Notes under the pieces: model-generated
Databases searched by the model: none
What the model saw: only the letters and a program-made list of their open reading frames with translations
Told to the model about the DNA's origin: nothing
Source: Dulcicalothrix desertica PCC 7102
GTDB lineage: Bacteria; Cyanobacteriota; Cyanobacteriia; Cyanobacteriales; Nostocaceae
NCBI RefSeq assembly: GCF_003991905.1
Contig: NZ_RSCL01000010.1
Coordinates: 248,001 to 312,000, forward strand
DNA length: 64,000 bases
Direction: 5' to 3'
Made by a program: the position numbers and the translations under genes
Shown here: in pieces, positions 17,685 through 26,979 of the stretch
Position numbering within the stretch: position 1 is the stretch's first letter
How the letters are laid out: the number at the start of each line of letters is the position of its first letter

Positions 17685-18121
17685 TGTTGTCTATCCTTGT
17701 TTTCTCAAATCGTCAAATTGCTTTTGGGTCATCAACGTAAGCGCAGAAAATATATGGATTTCTTTTCCAGCTCCACTAATTTAGCGGTAACTACTGATAA
17801 AATTAGTATTTCCTCAAACTAAGAAGGGCTAAAATCTGTTCCAAAATACTACTTCAAGTGCAAAACACGCAAATCCGCATTTCTGTTGGATATTGTCAAT
17901 GCACGTTTACTACCCATATCAAAACTCACCATGCTTAAAACAACATAAACCAGTTATTTTAAGTTATACAGGTATCAATAGGGTACTTTTACTATATTGA
18001 TTGGCAAGTGCAGGCAAGTAATTTGTCAATAACCTGCTAATCACCAAATTTGGTAGCAGCAATTGCTGTTTCTTTTAAGAGAATTTCGTTAAATCAGGAT
18101 AATTAAGGTCACTTAACGTCG
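17685..18121. other. Divergent intergenic region
   Basis: 437 bases between the divergent DUF3352 and aminopeptidase genes, so it must hold both promoters. AT-rich. I see no ORF, RNA gene, hairpin or repeat copy of note. Confidence 0.45.
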
Positions 18122-20716
18122 ATGTCGCAGTTTTATTTTGATACGGAAAAAAGCCATTATAAGTCTTTTGAGTTACCAGGAGCTAAACCGCATTACACAC
18201 CTGACCGTCCCGGACAGGTTGAACACATATTTCTTGACATCAACCTTGATGTAACCAAACAGAGTTATCACGGAACTTGCACTATCAGGCTCAAACCAAT
18301 TCGCGATAGCCTTCACAGCCTAACCCTCGATGCTGTTAATCTCAATATCGAAGGTGTGGAAGTCGATACACAAGCGCAAAAGTTTGATTACGATGGCGAG
18401 CAGCTTTTTGTTCACCTCGATTCACCCACACAAGCTGGAAAACTAATCAACATTAGTATTAAATACTTGTGTACTACACCACAGCGTGGTATTTACTTTA
18501 TCAAGCCTGACAAGCATTATCCGAATAAACCCATACAAGTCTGGACTCAAGGGGAAGACGAAGATTCACGTTTCTGGTTCCCATGTTTTGATTACCCAGG
18601 ACAATTATCTACGAGCGAAATTCGGGTTCGTATACCTAAACCATATATTGCCATTTCTAACGGTGAGTTAATTAGTACTACTTCAGATGGTGGCGATTAC
18701 AAAATCTATCATTGGTTACAGAAAGAAATTCACCCAACTTATTTAATGACATTAACAGTGGGTGATTTTGCTGAAATTCGCGATGAATGGAATGGTAAAC
18801 AGGTAACTTACTACGTCGAAAAAGGGCGTGAAGAAGATGCTGTGCGTAGTATGGGCAAAACTCCCCGGATGATGGAGTTTTTGAGCAAAAAGTATGGTTA
18901 TCCTTATCCTTTTCCCAAATATGCTCAGGTTTGCGTCGATGACTTCATTTTTGGAGGTATGGAAAATACCTCCACTACTGTATTAACTGATAGATGTTTA
19001 CTCGACTCTGTAGCAGCACTCGATAACCGTAATACCGAAAGCTTGGTTGTTCATGAACTTGCACACCAGTGGTTTGGCGATTTAATCGTTATTAAACATT
19101 GGTCACACGCTTGGGTTAAAGAGGGTATGGCGACATACTCTGAGACTATGTGGACTGAACAAGAGTATGGCGCTGAGGATGCTGCTTATTATCGCTTAAA
19201 TGACGCGCGTAGTTATCTCTCTGAAGATGCGGAACGTTATCGGCGCCCAATGGTAACACATGTTTACCGCGAAGCTATCGAACTTTATGACCGCCACATC
19301 TACGAAAAAGGCGCCTGTGTTTATCACATGATACGCACTGAATTAGGCGAAGATTTATTTTGGAAAGCTATACAAACGTTCGTACAAGATAATGCTCATA
19401 AAACAGTTGAGACAATAGATTTATTGCGGGCAATAGAAAAAGCGACTGGACGAAATTTAATGTTTCTGTTCGACCAGTACGTATATCGCGGAGGACATCC
19501 AGATTATCATGTTACTTACTTGTGGGATAGTGATGCCAACCTTGCAAAGGTAACAGTAAAACAAACTCAACCTGATTTGTTTGACCTAAAAATTCCTATT
19601 GGGTTTGGTGTAAAAAATGATGATGTGGCGTGTAGAGACGCGATTAATCGCGTCTCTACTTTTACCGTGCGAATTCATGAGCGAGAACAAAGCTTTTATT
19701 TCCCGCTTACCGAAAAACCTTTGTTTATTAGTTTTGATGTAGGCAACAATTATCTCAAAACTGTCTCTTTAGAATATCCAATACCTGAACTAAAGGCACA
19801 GCTTGAGTTTGACCCACATCCAACTTCCCGAATTTATGCTGCTGTTGCCCTTGCTAAAAAGGGTGGTTTGGAGTCGCTGAAAGCACTTGGAAAAGCGTTG
19901 AAGAATGACTCATTTTGGGGTGTACGGGCGGAGGTAGCGAAACAAATTGCAAATATATACCTTGACCAAAGTTTTGATTTTCTTATACCTGGTTTAAAAG
20001 ATGATAGTCCTTATGTACGTCGTGCTGTCATCGAAGCGCTTGGTAAAATTAAAACTTACTCAAGCTATAAAGCCCTTAAATCGGTAGTTCAAGAAGGAGA
20101 TGCTAGTTATTACGTTGAAGCTGCTGCTTGTCGTAGTATTGGAGCAATTGCTGGTGCGACGGGTGACGAAAAGCCTAAAGAAGAAAAAGTTATTAAAGTT
20201 CTCAAATCTGTTTTAGAAGATAAAGCTGGTTGGAACGAAGTCGTTCGCAGTGGCGCCATCGCTGGACTCAGTGAAATGAAAACCTCTGAAACGGCGTTAG
20301 ATTTGATACTTGAATATACCAAGCTTGGCACCCCTCAACCGTTGCGTTTATCAGCAATTCGGGCATTAGGGAAAATATCCATTGGTCAAAATGCTACTAA
20401 CTTGGAACGAATACTGGAGCGATTAACCGAGCTTGCACGCGATAGTTTCTTTCTAACACAAGTTGCGGTAGTTGTTGCTTTGGGGCAGATGGAAAATCAG
20501 AAAGCTATGACTATTTTAGAAAATTTAGCCCGTCAAACTCCCGACGGTCGAGTTCGACGGTTTGCGGATGAAGAAATAATTCAAGTTCTTCAAAAAATTG
20601 GCAAAGAGAACGGACTAAATTCCTTACGTCAAGAATTAGACCAACTCAAACAACAAAATCAAGAGCTACGAAGTCGCTTAGAAAGTTTGGAGGCAAAGTC
20701 AGAGAAAAAGGAATAG
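18122..20716 (+). CDS. M1 family zinc aminopeptidase with C-terminal HEAT repeats
   Basis: 864 residues, cytoplasmic. The exopeptidase motif GGMENTS and the zinc site HELAHQWF (residues ~310) followed by the third ligand in WVKEGMATYSE are intact, so it should remove N-terminal residues from peptides. From ~residue 555 the protein changes to HEAT/PBS-type helical repeats (about seven, e.g. DDSPYVRRAVIEALGKIKT) and ends in a coiled coil (LRQELDQLKQQNQELRSRLE). Residues ~504-513 are encoded by a 28-base palindromic repeat present elsewhere between genes, so an insertion seems to have been tolerated in frame. Confidence 0.9.
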   Translation: MSQFYFDTEKSHYKSFELPGAKPHYTPDRPGQVEHIFLDINLDVTKQSYHGTCTIRLKPIRDSLHSLTLDAVNLNIEGVEVDTQAQKFDYDGEQLFVHLDSPTQAGKLINISIKYLCTTPQRGIYFIKPDKHYPNKPIQVWTQGEDEDSRFWFPCFDYPGQLSTSEIRVRIPKPYIAISNGELISTTSDGGDYKIYHWLQKEIHPTYLMTLTVGDFAEIRDEWNGKQVTYYVEKGREEDAVRSMGKTPRMMEFLSKKYGYPYPFPKYAQVCVDDFIFGGMENTSTTVLTDRCLLDSVAALDNRNTESLVVHELAHQWFGDLIVIKHWSHAWVKEGMATYSETMWTEQEYGAEDAAYYRLNDARSYLSEDAERYRRPMVTHVYREAIELYDRHIYEKGACVYHMIRTELGEDLFWKAIQTFVQDNAHKTVETIDLLRAIEKATGRNLMFLFDQYVYRGGHPDYHVTYLWDSDANLAKVTVKQTQPDLFDLKIPIGFGVKNDDVACRDAINRVSTFTVRIHEREQSFYFPLTEKPLFISFDVGNNYLKTVSLEYPIPELKAQLEFDPHPTSRIYAAVALAKKGGLESLKALGKALKNDSFWGVRAEVAKQIANIYLDQSFDFLIPGLKDDSPYVRRAVIEALGKIKTYSSYKALKSVVQEGDASYYVEAAACRSIGAIAGATGDEKPKEEKVIKVLKSVLEDKAGWNEVVRSGAIAGLSEMKTSETALDLILEYTKLGTPQPLRLSAIRALGKISIGQNATNLERILERLTELARDSFFLTQVAVVVALGQMENQKAMTILENLARQTPDGRVRRFADEEIIQVLQKIGKENGLNSLRQELDQLKQQNQELRSRLESLEAKSEKKE
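19632..19659. repeat. 28-bp perfect palindrome inside the aminopeptidase coding sequence
   Basis: Arms GTAGAGACGCGATT and AATCGCGTCTCTAC. The same repeat family occurs between genes at 39622 and 58765 (perfect) and 5950 and 62795 (degenerate). Here it lies in frame and encodes CRDAINRVST. Confidence 0.85.
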
Positions 20717-20723
20717 GTATTAT

Positions 20724-20748
20724 GTAAGGTGGGCACTGCCCACCTTAC
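20724..20748. terminator. Bidirectional hairpin between convergent genes
   Basis: GTAAGGTGGGCA-C-TGCCCACCTTAC, 12-bp perfect arms, 7 bases after the aminopeptidase stop and 10 bases from the end of the convergent small gene. Likely shared terminator; also resembles an interspersed palindromic repeat. Confidence 0.65.
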
Positions 20749-20758
20749 TATAACTCTC

Positions 20759-21103
20759 TTACTGTTGCCAAATATCCATCGTTCTAACTTCGTTGTTTAA
20801 AACAGATTGTTCAGATTTTGGTATCGCGAAAACTATAGTACCTACAATTACAGCAGCAAATGTAGTCTGGCATACAAGTTTCATTTTTACGATGCCGCGA
20901 TGATATTTTTTCATCGCTGGTTTTTTGTGTTCGTTAACTTGTCTAACACTTCCTGTTACTACAGCTTGATGTAATTCCATCAGAGCGTCTACATCTTCTT
21001 CATAATGACTGTATTTGAGTAAATTATGCAATTGCTGAATTTCTATATTACTAATATATCCAGTTTCAATCGCCTGTTTTACTATTTTGAGGATTGAGCG
21101 CAT
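20759..21103 (-). CDS. Hypothetical protein with one membrane segment
   Basis: 114 residues from the ATG at 21103 (AGG nine bases upstream). A GTG 33 bases further upstream (21136) would add 11 residues, less likely. The N-terminal ~75 residues are helical (SILKIVKQAIETGYISNIEI, DVDALMELHQAVVTGSV). A basic stretch and a single hydrophobic segment (LVCQTTFAAVIVGTIVFAI) follow near residue 85-100. No family recognised. Its promoter is in the long spacer shared with the polysaccharide locus. Confidence 0.55.
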   Translation of the reverse strand: MRSILKIVKQAIETGYISNIEIQQLHNLLKYSHYEEDVDALMELHQAVVTGSVRQVNEHKKPAMKKYHRGIVKMKLVCQTTFAAVIVGTIVFAIPKSEQSVLNNEVRTMDIWQQ

Positions 21104-21136
21104 GTTTATAACCTGTGCATAAGGGTTGGAACGCAC

Positions 21137-22018
21137 TGTAACTGTCTACTTTCTGCCTGTGTTATGCTGCACCAAATATACAATACACCTTGTTATTTAT
21201 GCTTCCCCCGCTTGGTTCACCCAAGTGGGTGATTCATAAAATAGTACTTGCCTGTATACCTACTCCTTTCCGCTTAATATACTTTGCCTGCCTATCAAAA
21301 AAAAGGCGCCTAACAACTTGACGGACTATCTATCTGTTACATCCCTAATCATCAATAGATTTGATGGTTTTTATTAATCTATGCCACAAACCACGAGTAT
21401 ACATAGCTAGCAAGTAGTATCATTAAGCCTTAAACATTAATGTGAGAAATTCTACCAGTTGTCAAGCATCTAACGAGTTAACTAAATCACAATAGTGCAG
21501 ATAAAATAAATAAAAATACCTATCAAAAGTCAGAAGTTAATTTAACTCAATTATCCTTTTATTAAAACATGCCGCTCTTTATGTGGCTCATACTTATACA
21601 ACTCGCAATTTTCAAAAAAAAACCGAAACCCTTGCTAAATAGGCTTATCAGCTATTTTGGTATTTACCATTTATCGCATAAAAGTTGTATTTGATACTTA
21701 TTGTTTTTAAGTATATATACTTGACAATAACTCAAATATAAAGTTATTATAAAGCTTTAAGGGTGAAAGATTCAAAAAAGTATACAATTACACTCTTTTT
21801 GTGTACGATATTGAGCTTTGATCTATATTGAAGATAAAAAAGATACTATGAGTATCAAGTTTTCATGAAGATTAGACGAAAAAAGTGCAAATAAAGTGTG
21901 AAGCGATTACGATTTTAAAAGTGTGATGAAGTTTATATGTAAAACCAGCAAAGCTTCTGTGTGCTAATTATGAAGGTGAGAATCCTTCTATGTGTTTTCA
22001 CGATTATCCAAGGTTGTT
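21137..22018. other. Long AT-rich spacer before the polysaccharide locus
   Basis: About 880 bases with no credible ORF or RNA gene. One GGCGCC copy at ~21305 and some A-runs. It separates the leftward small gene from the first glycosyltransferase, so the promoter of the ~20-kb polysaccharide locus probably lies here. Confidence 0.45.
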
Positions 22019-23272
22019 ATGATGCGTAAACCAGTTCTAACAATTTTTTACCAATTCAATCCTTGGAACAGTACTATCGGAGGAATTCAGACTCTAATTA
22101 GACTTTTCATCAAGTACGCACCCAATGATTTTGAGGTGAGACTTGTTGGGACAGGAGATAAAGGAGATAAAAATATCGGTGAGTGGCAAGAAGCTGTTTT
22201 TGCTGGTAGACCGATAAAATTTTTGCCTTTATTCGCTTTAGAGAATGATAATGTTAGAAATTTGATACCGACAACAGTCAAGTATACTGCGGCTTTGTTG
22301 GGACGTAATTTCGCTTCTGATTTCATGCATTTTCATCGTTTGGAGCCAACTTTAGCCACTTGGCATTGGCAAGGTGAGAAAACGTTGTTTATCCACAATG
22401 ATATTCACGCGCAAATGAAAGCAGAAGGCGATAAGAAGGCGATTCTTTGGCGAAGATTCCCAAAAATTTATTTTGCTCTTGAAAGTTTATTGGTGCGTCA
22501 GTTTAATCAAATTTTGTCGTGCAATACTAAGTCGGCACAATTTTATCAACAGCACTATCCTAATTTGAGCGACCGTATAGCTTACATCAAAAATTCATTT
22601 GATGACGAAGTTTTTTATCCATTGCATCGCGATGAACGCGCGTCTATGAAACACGAATTAGCTCGAAAGTTCGCTAAGAAGGAGCAAACGAAATTTATTT
22701 TGTTTGCTGGTAGGTTGCATCCTCAGAAAGACCCTGTGTTACTTGTACAGGCATTATCTGTTATGAAAAAACAATTAAATAGCCAGTCAAATGAACAAGA
22801 CGTTCATTTATTAATCGTTGGTGAAGGTGAGTTGGCACCACAACTGCGGGATCAGATAGATAATTTAGGTTTAACAAACTCTGTCACAATGTTGGGAGCT
22901 TTAAATCAAGCTGAGTTGGCAGATTTACACCGTGTTTGTGATGTATTTGCTTTAAGTAGCGCATACGAGGGTTTACCATTAGTTGCTTTGGAAGCTCTTG
23001 CTTGTGGAACTCCAGTTGTGACAACACAAACCGGAGAAACGCCATTACTATTAACTCATGACAGTGGAGTAGTTTGTAATGAACGAACCCCGGAATGTAT
23101 TGCTTCTGCACTGCATCAAGTTTTAAGTAAAAGTAATAATTTTTCGCAAGAAGCTTGCACGCGCGTTGCTCGTCCATATGCTGCTCGCACTGTTGTAAAT
23201 GAGGTTTTCGCTGATATGTTGCTTATTTGGAGTAAAAAAGTACGAGTTTTACAAGAAATACCTACAAATTAG
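22019..23272 (+). CDS. Family 4 glycosyltransferase, first gene of the polysaccharide locus
   Basis: 417 residues from ATG at 22019 (AAGG 8 bases upstream); a GTG at 21992 is possible but less likely. GT-B fold of GT4: N-terminal acceptor domain, then ILFAGRLHPQKDPVLLVQAL and the donor-site EX7E in SSAYEGLPLVALEALACGTPVV. It should transfer a sugar from a nucleotide sugar to a growing lipid-linked glycan at the cytoplasmic membrane face. First of at least thirteen co-directional genes; 176 bases precede the next gene. Confidence 0.88.
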   Translation: MMRKPVLTIFYQFNPWNSTIGGIQTLIRLFIKYAPNDFEVRLVGTGDKGDKNIGEWQEAVFAGRPIKFLPLFALENDNVRNLIPTTVKYTAALLGRNFASDFMHFHRLEPTLATWHWQGEKTLFIHNDIHAQMKAEGDKKAILWRRFPKIYFALESLLVRQFNQILSCNTKSAQFYQQHYPNLSDRIAYIKNSFDDEVFYPLHRDERASMKHELARKFAKKEQTKFILFAGRLHPQKDPVLLVQALSVMKKQLNSQSNEQDVHLLIVGEGELAPQLRDQIDNLGLTNSVTMLGALNQAELADLHRVCDVFALSSAYEGLPLVALEALACGTPVVTTQTGETPLLLTHDSGVVCNERTPECIASALHQVLSKSNNFSQEACTRVARPYAARTVVNEVFADMLLIWSKKVRVLQEIPTN

Positions 23273-23448
23273 TCAATTCGTTGAATTGCATAATTTATAT
23301 GTTAGAAATAGAACTCGTTTATTTGAACCAATTGAAACGAACAATCAGATTCAACACAGTTGAATTAACTAGGGGGAAAAGAAGAAGAATAAAAAGTAAT
23401 GTTACTAAGTTCATGAGTACACTTTGAGTTATTTATTTTACTTGGGTT

Positions 23449-24636
23449 ATGAGAATAGCTGTTATTGGTGCAAAGGGTCTACCGCCTTTACAAGGTGGGA
23501 TAGAGCATTACTGTGCGGAACTTTATCCGCGTATGGTTACTCAGGGTTGCAGTGTCGATTTATTCGCTCGCGCTTCCTATACAGAAACTAAATTGGGTAA
23601 ACGTTATGACTATAAAGGGGTTAACGTTATACCTTTACCTGGCTTGAAAATGCGTGGAATTGATGCTTTCGTCACTTCCGCTCTTGGCGCCATCGCTTCT
23701 TCTACTAGTCACTACGATATAATTCACTTTCACGCGCTTGGTCCATCGTTATTTACATGTTTACCGCGCATTGCTTCAAATTCTAAAATTGTTGTTACTT
23801 GTCAGGGACTTGACTGGCAAAGAGCAAAATGGGGAAGTTTTTCGAGTGGTCTGATACAACTGGGTGAGCAAGCAGCCGTCAAATTTGCTCATGGTATTAT
23901 TGTTGTTTCGGATGCGCTTCAGACTTATTTCCAGCGGACTTATGGTAGGCAAACTGTTTATATCCCCAATGCTCCTGCGTCTTATGCGGACTCTGACTCA
24001 CAGTTCAATTATGGTAAAGAGTTGGGTTTAGAAAAGGGACGTTATATACTATTCCTGGGTAGAATGGTTCCCGAAAAACGTCCTGATTTACTTATTGAAG
24101 CATTTTCAAAATTACAACAAACGGGGTGGAAGTTAGTATTGGCTGGTGGTGTCAGCGACACTAAAACTTATACTGCCGAGATATTAAACAAAATTTCCAA
24201 CAACCCTAACATTGTCTTTGCTGGAGAATTGCGAGGTGTGCGGCTTGCAGAGATTGTACGAGGCGCCGGGTTATTTGCACTACCTTCTGACCTCGAAGGA
24301 TTACCTTTAGCAATGCTAGAAGCCATGCGCGAAGGCATTCCTGTTGTTGCGAGCGACATCCCTCCCCATCAACAATTAGTAGCAGGACGTGGAATACTAT
24401 TTGAGGCTGGGAATGTAGATTCTTGTCTACAGTCGCTTCAATGGTCAATTCAGAATCCACAAGAATGTGCGAAAATGGCAAAAAATGCTCAAATTTATCT
24501 ACAAAACAACTATAGTTGGGAACGAATCACCTCTGATACGATGCGACTATACACAAAATTGCTCAATTCACCTCTATCTGAAGGAGCATTAGAGACAACA
24601 GAAAGTGGACTTTTTACTATAACAGGAAAGAAGTAA
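23449..24636 (+). CDS. Family 4 glycosyltransferase
   Basis: 395 residues. N-terminal MRIAVIGAKGLPPLQGGIE is the classic GT4 start for WcaK/RfaG-like enzymes with a glycine-rich acceptor loop; YILFLGRMVPEKRPDLLIEA and the EX7E motif (PSDLEGLPLAMLEAMREGIPVV) complete the donor site. Expected to add one sugar of the repeat unit. Tyrosine-kinase gene follows after 151 bases that contain an inverted GAAACC/GGTTTC repeat element. Confidence 0.88.
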   Translation: MRIAVIGAKGLPPLQGGIEHYCAELYPRMVTQGCSVDLFARASYTETKLGKRYDYKGVNVIPLPGLKMRGIDAFVTSALGAIASSTSHYDIIHFHALGPSLFTCLPRIASNSKIVVTCQGLDWQRAKWGSFSSGLIQLGEQAAVKFAHGIIVVSDALQTYFQRTYGRQTVYIPNAPASYADSDSQFNYGKELGLEKGRYILFLGRMVPEKRPDLLIEAFSKLQQTGWKLVLAGGVSDTKTYTAEILNKISNNPNIVFAGELRGVRLAEIVRGAGLFALPSDLEGLPLAMLEAMREGIPVVASDIPPHQQLVAGRGILFEAGNVDSCLQSLQWSIQNPQECAKMAKNAQIYLQNNYSWERITSDTMRLYTKLLNSPLSEGALETTESGLFTITGKK

Positions 24637-24663
24637 GTATGGTATTAGTTTTTTGTCATTCAA

Positions 24664-24740
24664 AAAGAAACCCGGTTTATATTGAAAATCGTTGTTTTGA
24701 TTGCAATTTATCGATAAGAAACTGGGTTTCTGGAAACTAA
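24664..24740. repeat. MITE-like inverted repeat element, copy 1
   Basis: Ends AGAAACCCGGTTT and AAACTGGGTTTCT flank a centre related to that of the element at 61041-61117 (AAAATYGTYGTTTT, ATTRCAA). Two copies of ~75 bases, both between genes. Confidence 0.55.
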
Positions 24741-24787
24741 TAAAGAATGACAATTAACTGTCAACAATAACCGTAAGGGTATATGCA

Positions 24788-26926
24788 ATGGAAAAGGGCT
24801 TTTGGTCAGTATTGTCAGTTTTAAAACGGCGTGGATTACCTGCTTTAATTACTTTTACTGCGGTAATTGGTGGAGCGGTTGCTTATTTGAAAGTAACTCC
24901 GCGTCTATATGAAAGCTCATCAAGATTGATATTTGATGATAGACGAACGAGTGTTTCTGAATTAGGACGTGACTTATCACAAACATCAGTAACTAGTCCA
25001 GGAAATAGCCCTCTTGCAAATCAAGCGGAGTTAATTAAGTCTGAACGGATTCTTACTCAAGCATTAGCGATAGTAGGAAATTCAGATGTAGAAAATTCTG
25101 AGGATGGGCAAAATGGGTCAACTAAACTTACTGTCGATGAATTAAGTCAAGGAATAAGAGTCAAAACTATTCCTGCGACTAATATTCTCGAAATTAGTTA
25201 TCAATCAAAGAATCCAGACCTTGCTGCCGCATATGCAAATGCCGTAGCAATGGCGACGATTCGCGATAACATTAAATCGATAAGTTCTGAAGCTACCAAA
25301 GTTCGCCAATTTTTACAGCAGCAGCTACCGCAAGCGCGAACCCAACTTCAAGCAGCAGAAGCGGCAGAAAATAATTATCGTCAGCAAAGTAGCATCGTCG
25401 ATTTTGACGAACAAACCAAAAGCCTTGTTCAAAGTGTGGCATCCCTTGAAGACCAACAGCGTACTCTTGCAACACAACTTCAAGAAGCAAATTCACGCCT
25501 TGACTCGTTGCGTCAAGTAACCCAAGCTAAAGGACTTGATACAGCATATGAATCTGTTCGGGGTGGTCAAGACCAAGAACTGCAAAAATTGCGTGCCAAA
25601 CTTGCCGAGCAAGAGACTCAACTTATCGAGGCTCGGTTAAAATTTACTGATAGTCATCCTACTGTCGTTAAAATGTTGCAGCAACGCGATGCTCTCCGCA
25701 ATCTTTATGCCCAAGAACTCTCGCGTGTCGCTCCAGGAGCTGGCGTCAATAATTCAAATAATATAGCGGGCGACCCAATCAGCCAAGATTTAACGTCCCA
25801 ACTTATAACAAATGAAATTGAAAGAGCGGCAGTTGCACAAAAGCTTCAGCTTACCCAAAATAATATAGCCCAACTCCGAAACCGACTCACCCAACTTCCC
25901 CTCCAACAACAACCCCTTACTGCTTTAATTCGTAAACGCGAAGAAGCTGCTGCATCACTCAAATTTTTACAAGCCAAATTTGAAGAAGCACGTATTGCCG
26001 AAGCGCAAAAAGTTAGTACCCTGCAAGTAATTCAAGCTGCAAAAGCCGCAAGTTTCGCTAGTTCTCCCAAACCTAACGTTGTACTTGCCCTTGCTGGCGC
26101 CTTCGGTTTACTGTTAGCAACTGGTGTGGTCATCCTCTTAGAAGTAATGGATAACACCCTACATGATGCTTCTGAAGCTGAAGAATTACTCAAATTACCT
26201 TTACTTGGCGTATTACCACGTTTACCAGCTAAAACATTAGCATTAGAACCCGCTGACGGTTTTCTCGATAATGTCGCTTTGGTCGAACCATATCGAATGC
26301 TATTTAAATCGCTCGAATTTCGTACTTCTGAACTACAGTTATTAGTAGTAAGTAGTACTATTTCCGGTGAAGGCAAATCTATTGTGGCTTCGCACCTTGC
26401 TGCTGTATCAGCCATGTTATCACGACGAACTTTAATAATTGACGCTGACTTACGGCGCCCTGTACAACATACTATTTTTAATCTGCCAGGGAAACCAGGT
26501 ATTAGCGATATAGTCGAAGGAAATATCAGTTTAAAAGAAGCCGTACAGCCTACCGAAATTGAAAATCTTTCAGTACTGACATGTGGCGGAATATACGGTA
26601 GACCATCGCAAATACTAGAATCAGCAGCTATGAAAAAACTCATAGCAGAAGCTGCTGCTAACTATGATTTTGTCATAATTGACACACCTCCATTGAGCGC
26701 TTGTGCCGACACAGCCACCCTAGCCAAACAATGCGAAGGTGTGCTAATGGTAACACGTCCGAACATCACTGTTAAAGAAGTACTTCAACGCGCAGTTTCC
26801 GAATTAAACAACAATCACATACCCATCGTTGGAGTAGTAGTTAATGGTATGACTTCGCAAACTGAACAATATTACCGCTATCCCATGAGCGGTTATCAAA
26901 TGAAACGTCTAAAAGCCAAAATTTAA
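24788..26926 (+). CDS. Wzc-type polysaccharide co-polymerase / bacterial tyrosine kinase
   Basis: 712 residues. An N-terminal Wzz domain with a first membrane helix (ALITFTAVIGGAVAYL), a long periplasmic coiled-coil part (~residues 170-430), a second membrane helix (VVLALAGAFGLLLATGVVILL) and a cytoplasmic BY-kinase: Walker A SSTISGEGKSIVASHL near 523, Walker A' LIIDADLRRP, Walker B FVIIDTPPLS. The C-terminus has a small tyrosine cluster (EQYYRYPMSGYQ), the expected autophosphorylation site. Wzc proteins control chain length and export in Wzy-dependent systems. No Wza or Wzx is encoded nearby. Confidence 0.93.
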   Translation: MEKGFWSVLSVLKRRGLPALITFTAVIGGAVAYLKVTPRLYESSSRLIFDDRRTSVSELGRDLSQTSVTSPGNSPLANQAELIKSERILTQALAIVGNSDVENSEDGQNGSTKLTVDELSQGIRVKTIPATNILEISYQSKNPDLAAAYANAVAMATIRDNIKSISSEATKVRQFLQQQLPQARTQLQAAEAAENNYRQQSSIVDFDEQTKSLVQSVASLEDQQRTLATQLQEANSRLDSLRQVTQAKGLDTAYESVRGGQDQELQKLRAKLAEQETQLIEARLKFTDSHPTVVKMLQQRDALRNLYAQELSRVAPGAGVNNSNNIAGDPISQDLTSQLITNEIERAAVAQKLQLTQNNIAQLRNRLTQLPLQQQPLTALIRKREEAAASLKFLQAKFEEARIAEAQKVSTLQVIQAAKAASFASSPKPNVVLALAGAFGLLLATGVVILLEVMDNTLHDASEAEELLKLPLLGVLPRLPAKTLALEPADGFLDNVALVEPYRMLFKSLEFRTSELQLLVVSSTISGEGKSIVASHLAAVSAMLSRRTLIIDADLRRPVQHTIFNLPGKPGISDIVEGNISLKEAVQPTEIENLSVLTCGGIYGRPSQILESAAMKKLIAEAAANYDFVIIDTPPLSACADTATLAKQCEGVLMVTRPNITVKEVLQRAVSELNNNHIPIVGVVVNGMTSQTEQYYRYPMSGYQMKRLKAKI

Positions 26927-26979
26927 TTCCTAACTCCTTATTCCTAACTCCTAACTCCTAACTCCTAACTCCTAACTCC
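26927..26979. repeat. (TCCTAAC)n heptamer array between wzc-like and ligase genes
   Basis: Seven or so TCCTAAC units, the reverse complement of the TTAGGAG family, filling the whole spacer up to the next ATG. In this orientation it gives no Shine-Dalgarno for the ligase gene. Confidence 0.85.
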
